Below are positions 57,992-64,000 of a DNA stretch of 64,000 bases, in pieces. The stretch's first letter is position 1. Each line of letters starts with the position of its first letter. The notes beneath the pieces are model-generated. The model searched no databases. It had not been told where the DNA came from and saw only the letters and a list, made by a program, of their open reading frames with translations. This stretch comes from Coleophoma eucalyptorum (Eukaryota; Ascomycota; Leotiomycetes; Helotiales; Dermateaceae), in the NCBI GenBank assembly GCA_026120035.1, contig JALRME010000001.1:2307909-2371908 (forward strand), read 5' to 3'. The position numbers and the translations under genes were made by a program.

Positions 57992-59526
57992 TTAAGATGA
58001 CGTTCCGGTTCCTCTATCATTATTCCGATCCTTCTTTTGCTTTTCCTTCTCCTTTTTCAACTTCTTGAGTCTATCTGCATCCGCCTTCTGCGATTGTTGA
58101 TGCAATTCGGTATTACGGGACTTCTGGAGATTCTGGGCTCCGTCTTTGTCTATACCGTGTTAATTAGAACTAATTACTAGCAGGATGAAGGGTATGTACT
58201 TTTGTCATTTTCCGCCGGATACAATATCAATGCTGGCCCGCGAACAACCCCGAAGGAGTAGCAGTCAGAATCCCCAAGCAGCAGTTCAAAGTGCCTGCTA
58301 TCCTCTTTCAGAACTAAGAAAGTAGCCGTGAACTTTTTCCGAAAGTGAAACACGAGTTGAACCTTGTGAGTAAGACAATCTGTTTCTCCGCCCAGGGTAT
58401 CGAAAATACGCTGATGTTCCAAAGGAACTTGGTCGGCACGGAGCCGCGCGACAATGGATGGCGAGACAAAATTTGCATGCCTGGTTCCGGTATCAAACAT
58501 AATCTTTGCCTCGCAACTGCGTGTGGTATCTGTGGGTAACGAAACATTCACGATTTTGGTATATTGTGAACTCATCTGTATAAGTTTGTCAGCGTGGTTT
58601 CGTATGATAACAGAGAATTGGAACTTCGTACTCTTCTGTCTATAGGAATGGAGGTAGACGGGATACGAGAGCTCCTCTTGGGAGGAACGAGGCTGCCAAA
58701 GAGCCGCCAGAAGACGGAGGATTGGGAGTCTAGGTCCATTGACTGATACTTTTCGCCATTGTCTCGGCGCTGCTGCTGCTTCTGCTTCCTAATCCACACA
58801 AAAATGATCACAGCTATGATTCCTACGACCAACAGGGGCAAGATGACAGTGATGACAATTTCCCATGGCTTCAGGCCAGCAGCGACAGATGGCACCGATG
58901 ATTGTGTGACAGTAGGAGCTGTTGAAGTGGTGGGGTTGTCCATCGATGTACGAGAGCTAGCCACTTGGCTTGAAAGGGTGCCCGGAGATGAGGCTGATTT
59001 ATTTGACGATGATGTTGTAGAGGCTGACGGCGTGGCTTGAGTTCACGGTGTTAGCTTGCTTTAGGAATGTGGCCATGATGATCCTACCGGAGACAAGCAG
59101 AGTTGGTAAAATAGTTATTTGTGAATTCGTACTCAGCCCATTGCTTGAACAGTACTCATAAATAGCCAATTTGGCCGCGACGGCCTCCCCAGCAGCATCA
59201 GTCGTTGCTGTTGCACAGGAAACAGAGGCACAGCTATGGGCCGATGCCGCAACGAGTCCAAAGCTCTGGCATATACATGTTGCTGGGTTGCTGCCAGAGC
59301 AGGATAGCTTGCTGGACCAGAGACTTGTCGCAAAAATATCACAACTTTGAACACAAGTGTCGGCCCGCTGGTATTGGCTGGCTTGCGTGAGAGGAAACGG
59401 AGTTATTGTCGACGCTGATGTAGTTATAGATGCGAGATTGTTCGAGGTAGTCGATACGGCTATAGATTCAACCAACGACAAGCCGGCCAGGATCGTCATC
59501 AAAAGAAGGTCCATGTATAGAATCAT
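57992..59526 (-). CDS. CFEM protein with a transmembrane span and a cytoplasmic retropepsin-like domain
   Basis: Four exons (59526-59133, 59035-58632, 58575-58200, 58149-57992) give 443 residues. A signal peptide is followed by a CFEM-like domain with eight Cys (CVQSC..SC..TC.C..SC..SC..YC) at about residues 45-127. A Ser/Thr-rich stalk, a membrane span at about 190-213 and a basic cytoplasmic stretch follow. After intron 3 comes a retropepsin-like fold with FDTGT (Asp294). A Lys-rich tail ends the protein. Without intron 3 (58631-58576, GTACGA donor, CAG acceptor) the window would show two genes overlapping by ATGA, an odd layout for a fungus; with it all phases fit. Two separate genes remain possible. 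Confidence 0.65.
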
Positions 59527-61527
59527 TGTGGAAATAAAAAGTCACGCGAGAAACCCGGCACCGGGACGGGTAACTGTAAGAGATGAAAAGAAGAATCAGT
59601 AGTAACGACAGGCGATCCAAAAGAATTGGACCATTGAAAGTATAAAGACCATAAAAAAATAGAGGCAGACGCAGGAACATTGAAGGACAGGAGTTCCGTT
59701 CCTATCGTGTTGTTTCCTTGGGAACTCTCCTATTTCTTGATTGGCGGAGGCGGAGAACAAGGTGCGCACCCACATGAGACGAACTTGAAACTTCCTCAAC
59801 CGTTCTAGAAGTCTAGAATAGATGATGTCCTTGCTTTTTCTCCTTCTTCTCCTTCTCCTTCTTATCATCGTGGAATTTTGAAGGTCTACCTACCAATCTT
59901 GGATAGCGGCGGACCGTCTCGGCTTGGCCCTGAAGCCATCTAAGCTCCGTAGAGAAGCCCGTGCGATCGGGGTAGGTCTGCCTTACCAACTGGCAGCGAT
60001 TAACTACCACCGCTGGAGCCTTCAAGACCTTATTTCTCCACTAGTGCAGGCATTTGACTATCTCTAGATACTTTGTAGGAATAAGAGACTACCCCACGGT
60101 CTGTGTACGTGTATGGTAAGGGCCTCTTGAGTCTCCGGTGCCAATGATTAACCTCTGTAACTCTATAATCACCCCCCCCCCCTCATCCCTTCGAATGGGG
60201 TATTTAAGGGGGCTTTCAATTCTGGCTTCTGAATTTGGATTGTCGCCTGAGGTATTCTTACCACCCTGCAATAATCATCCAATGCAATCACATGATCTCG
60301 GCGCGTCCGGAGCTATCCTGGCCTGTAAACGGTACCTTTTTTTAGGATGAAGGTGATCGTAGCAAATGCCCTTTTGAATTCACATAGTAAGATTTGGCTT
60401 GTTGTGGATTGTCCAAATAACCACTTCAATATATTCGTACAATTGAAGGCGGGAACTAAGACGCAGTAGCCAGAACCTTACTTCAAACCTCCAAATTCAC
60501 AGCTGACTCTAGTCTTAAGGGCCACTTACTAAAGACCAGAGATTGTCCAAACCCCCTTAGTCATTTTTACAGTCGTCTGCCGCTTTCATTGTTTAGCCCA
60601 GTATCGTATAGGAGGTTATAATCCAATGCTTTAGCTTCGTATATTCGCTTAGTCTTATCTTATAAGGTGCTTTCCTAGACACGACTTGAGCTAGTATCTC
60701 CAGCAGTACCGCAGCAATTGTATACCATCCATTGACAGAGAAATTCGATAATTAAAATGGTATTAGGACAAGAGTTAAGATCAATGGGTCATATTACCAT
60801 ACAACAAACCAACGTGGAAGTAAGCCCTTTCAGACGGTTTTCACCATCCCTCATACATAGTAACCTCCTTCGTCCAAGGGATATTTTATTCTTTAATTAC
60901 CACAGTCCAGAAAGTAGTATAAATCTTAAGACGATTAAAACATATAGCACCTTCATAAAGTTGTGGGGAATCGCTGTAGGACCGTCGGCTTTGTGAATCG
61001 ACATCTAGCCGTGGACTTTTAGCGAAGTAATACCAGGAACCGAGAAGCGCTTTCCTTTCACGGACTTGGCATCTACTCAGATGCACAGTACAGGTCAATA
61101 CATAAGGTACACGTATTGCACGAAAAGATAATCTCTAGGCGCTTGGATAGCGGAGACGTGATGGCCTGTAGCAGATTCACAAGACTCCACCCCTGATTTC
61201 ATGAATGGATGGCTTCGTTACAGCCTTGTCCAACATGTTGGAAGGATTCTGCACGTCGATACTTTGGGATCCAACACGGCCTCAAGTGGGAAAGATGCTA
61301 CAAACCAACACTTTTGGAGGTCCGAGGTCTTGAAGATGGGGTCACAATTTCAAATTAGTGACCGGCATTCCATTTCGAGTACTTGTATCCAAGCAAGCCC
61401 CATTTGCGGTCGTGGACCTGTTCTTTTGTACCAAATCTGTCACATCTTCGAGCGCCAGAACAGTTTACATATACTAGAAGAATCTATTTACTCCCTCACG
61501 CCAACTCAATTGTTGCATCTCGAAAAG
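59527..61527. other. 2-kb gene-poor region
   Basis: No supportable gene. It contains a CTT/CTC-rich tract near 59830-59865 and a poly-C tract at about 60174-60182. The end should carry the promoter of the dynamin-like gene. Confidence 0.5.
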
Positions 61528-63949
61528 ATGAGCGTCACCGAACATGATACCAATGGCGTCCTTGGATATGATTTTGAGAATAGGGAAACCCGACTACAGC
61601 TGGAGCTCATCGATGACCTTCAGAAATTGGGATTATCCGAATATCTAGATCTCCCTCATGCAAGAAGCCTACCCTTTTACGGTTCCTGCGAAATGCTTAC
61701 AAGGCGTAGCTTGTTGTGGTTGGCGATCAGAGCACGGGCAAAAGCTCGGTTCTCCAAGCAGTGACAGAGATCCCCTTCTTGGTAGATGATAAGATGTGCA
61801 CTCGCTTTGCAACGGAAATTGTCCTCAGGAGAACATTGCCAGACGCGCCGACGCAAATTGATATCTCGATCATTCCCGATCCTACCGAGAGCACCGAGCG
61901 AAGAGAAGCACTACTTGCGTGGCGCCCGAAAGGTTTTGACAAGACGGCTAGTCTCAATAAGGTAGCCCTGAGAAACATCTTTGGACAGGTATGGAGGACC
62001 GACGGATTTATATGTAATTGACTAACCTTCGTGTTCCGGCAGGCCGAAAAGGCGATTTTTGGGAGCTCTAGCAGAGAAAATAACCATATTGGCGAGAAAA
62101 CCACGAATCGTCTAAGCAGCTCTATCTTGCGGATCGTTCGGCACGGGCCGAAGGAAACGAACTTCGCGATTGTGGATATTCCCGGCCTTGTTCGTGGTTG
62201 GTCGCGGTCCGTCCCGGGCGAGCTATCAAAGCTAACTGTGATATAGGAAACGAAGCGAACAATGAACATCGAACCGCTAAAGATCTTGTCCAGAAATATT
62301 TGAGGAACATGCGAAGTATAGTTGTGTAGGTGGCCGAATCAAACTTTCTCCCCCTCGGTCATAGCTAATATTATACAGCGTCGTAATCGATGTTGTAGAT
62401 CTAGAAAGGCAAGAGATTTTCCAGATGTTGGATGGATTGCCCGATGAAGAGTCTCGGGTTATTGGTGTGATTAACAAGTGTGATACTAAACAAAAAAGTT
62501 CACACGATTGGGTAGTTATCCCATCGGATCTTTGCTTTGTCGTTGATTTGGCTAATGGTTCAGGTATTTGATCTCATCCGCAATAATCCCTCCCGCTCGA
62601 GAAAATATCTGAAAGAAGGATGGTATGGCCTACGAAATCGGCAAGCATCCGAGCTAGATAATAGCGATCTTGAGAGGGACAGGGTTGAAGACGAGTTCTT
62701 TGCTGGTGGTGATTGGGCATCTCTCAACAAGGAGAGGCTGGGAAGGCACCAGTTGAAGAAGGCACTCATCACGATGCGCAACAGGCATATCAAACGCAGC
62801 ATACCTGAACTAGTTTCAGAGATCCAACATAAACTTGATATATGCATGGCGCGGAGCAATCAGCTCGGAGAGCCACGCGACACGAATATAGCCCAATACA
62901 CTCTGATCAATGGCATTGCCATGCGGTACTCGCGGATTGCTGACGGAGCACTAAATGGACAATACAAATCTTTGTCTAATGACAGACTCTTCGCCAGAAA
63001 GCTCATAAGGGATGATCTTGATCGATTCCATGCAAACATGGTCGCGAGGGGCCTGGAGAAGCAGTTCAGTACCGATGCCCAAGATGCAAGGATAGTAGCA
63101 GGCCTGCCAGAAGAAGAGTGGGCCGCCAATATTATGCAGATTCCAACCTATACGTGGATATACGAGACAATCAACCGATATCGAGGACAGGAAGACGCCG
63201 GGGATGTTAACCCAGAAGTCAAGAATGAATTATGGAAGCAACAAACCGCCAGCTGGGACGAAATCGCGACTACAATCCTGATCGACATTGAGAAAACGGT
63301 TCATGGGGTCCACACCGCTATCCTTGCAGAGGCCTGTCCAGAAGATGATCAGCGCGCAAAGATGCTTAACTGGCTTGAGGATGCCTCCACCAAGGCCTCC
63401 GAGGCTGCCAGAACCGAACTGCAACGCTTGGTTGCCGATGAGCGTGATGCGCAACTGTTCACTCTAAATCCAGCCAAAGTCGAGAGGCAACATTGGTACC
63501 GCGAAGCCAGAATCCATGCCATCACGGCTCAGTGCAAGATCGATCGTCCAGCAACCGCCTTACCCCAAGCGGCAGAGCCGGCGTCGAAGGTCAATCATGT
63601 GAACGCAAACGTCATCATCAACACCATCATCTACGGCAATCCCGATCTTGCTAGTATCCTCAATACGCACGACAGTCTTGCGGCATACTACTTTGTTGCT
63701 CTGTATCGCTTTATCGATAATTTTGCGATGCAAGTCGTGGAGAGGCATCTTCTGGGCCCATGCAGCCCGCTCCGCCTCTTTACATCCGACTATGTTACCC
63801 AGAAACTATATGGGGAGCCAAATGCGGCAGCACTGCATGAACTGGCGTGCGAGGATCCGACCAAGGCCAAAGAACGGCTCGAGTTGAATATGGAAAAAGC
63901 AAGCCTGGAAGAAAGCAAGAAGCGGGTTCAGAACTTCAAGATCGTCTAG
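61528..63949 (+). CDS. dynamin-type GTPase (Mx-like fungal branch)
   Basis: Six exons (61528-61659, 61710-61988, 62043-62196, 62247-62325, 62379-62511, 62564-63949) give 720 residues. Intron 1 starts with GC (GCAAGA). The GTPase has G1 GDQSTGKSS (49-57), a Thr-containing G2 segment (CTRFATEI), G3 as DIPG instead of the usual DLPG, and G4 as NKCD instead of TKxD. A helical middle domain follows. The C-terminus has a GED-like stretch (SLAAYYFVALYRFIDNFAMQVVE). No PH domain or proline tail is present, which separates it from endocytic dynamins. Related proteins remodel membranes or act in stress or antiviral defence; the role here is unknown. Confidence 0.87.
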
Positions 63950-64000
63950 ACGGGTGGGTGTAGGTGAATCAGTTTCCCGACAAGGCAATAAAAAGGCTGT

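Noticed and set aside
58177..58575. Retropepsin-like frame as a separate gene
   Set aside because: Its ATG overlaps the stop of the CFEM frame (ATGA), while an intron with good borders at 58631-58576 joins both in phase. One gene is the simpler reading.

Overview
The window is nuclear DNA of a filamentous ascomycete (Pezizomycotina). Genes are split by many short introns (about 44-100 nt) with GT..AG borders, CTAAC/CTGAC-like branch sites and phase-consistent junctions. The gene set is typical of plant-associated or saprotrophic moulds: a PTH11-type GPCR, a CFEM protein, Zn2Cys6 and MFS genes, a sedolisin, a berberine-bridge oxidase, and HET/NLR-type genes. The mix suggests Leotiomycetes, but that is inference and could not be checked. 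Exon models were built by hand from splice consensus and frame continuity.

Region 1 (1-35.9 kb) is mostly intact genes separated by long gene-poor stretches. In order: a Swa2/auxilin-like co-chaperone (+), an MFS drug transporter (+), a secreted S53 peptidase (-), two decayed relics (ubiquitin-like and NTPase-like, 12.6-14.5 kb), a Zn2Cys6 regulator (+) convergent with a secreted FAD oxidase (-), a PTH11-like receptor (+), a 3-dehydroshikimate dehydratase (-), a family-2 glycosyltransferase of the fungal GT2 type (+), a frame-broken alpha/beta hydrolase ending in SKL (-), and a second MFS transporter (+).

Region 2 (36-64 kb) is rich in genes of the kinds linked to fungal nonself recognition, and many are broken. 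It holds an AAA ATPase (-), an NLR-like NTPase with frame breaks (+), a HET-family relic (+), an intact alcohol dehydrogenase (+), an HSL-type esterase (+), a fucose-lectin relic (-), a 1140-residue modin-like membrane protein (+), an ankyrin protein (-), a DUF6594 membrane protein with one nonsense codon (+), a CFEM-transmembrane-retropepsin protein (-) and a dynamin-type GTPase (+).

The most unusual structure is at 48.5-53.8 kb. The modin-like gene lies between two arms of an inverted repeat of about 175-190 bp, each arm carrying a small hairpin. Copies and fragments of 5S rRNA lie just outside both arms. One complete 119-nt 5S gene is at 54136-54254 (-), and truncated 5S relics occur at 41.46, 48.30, 53.84 and 54.33 kb.
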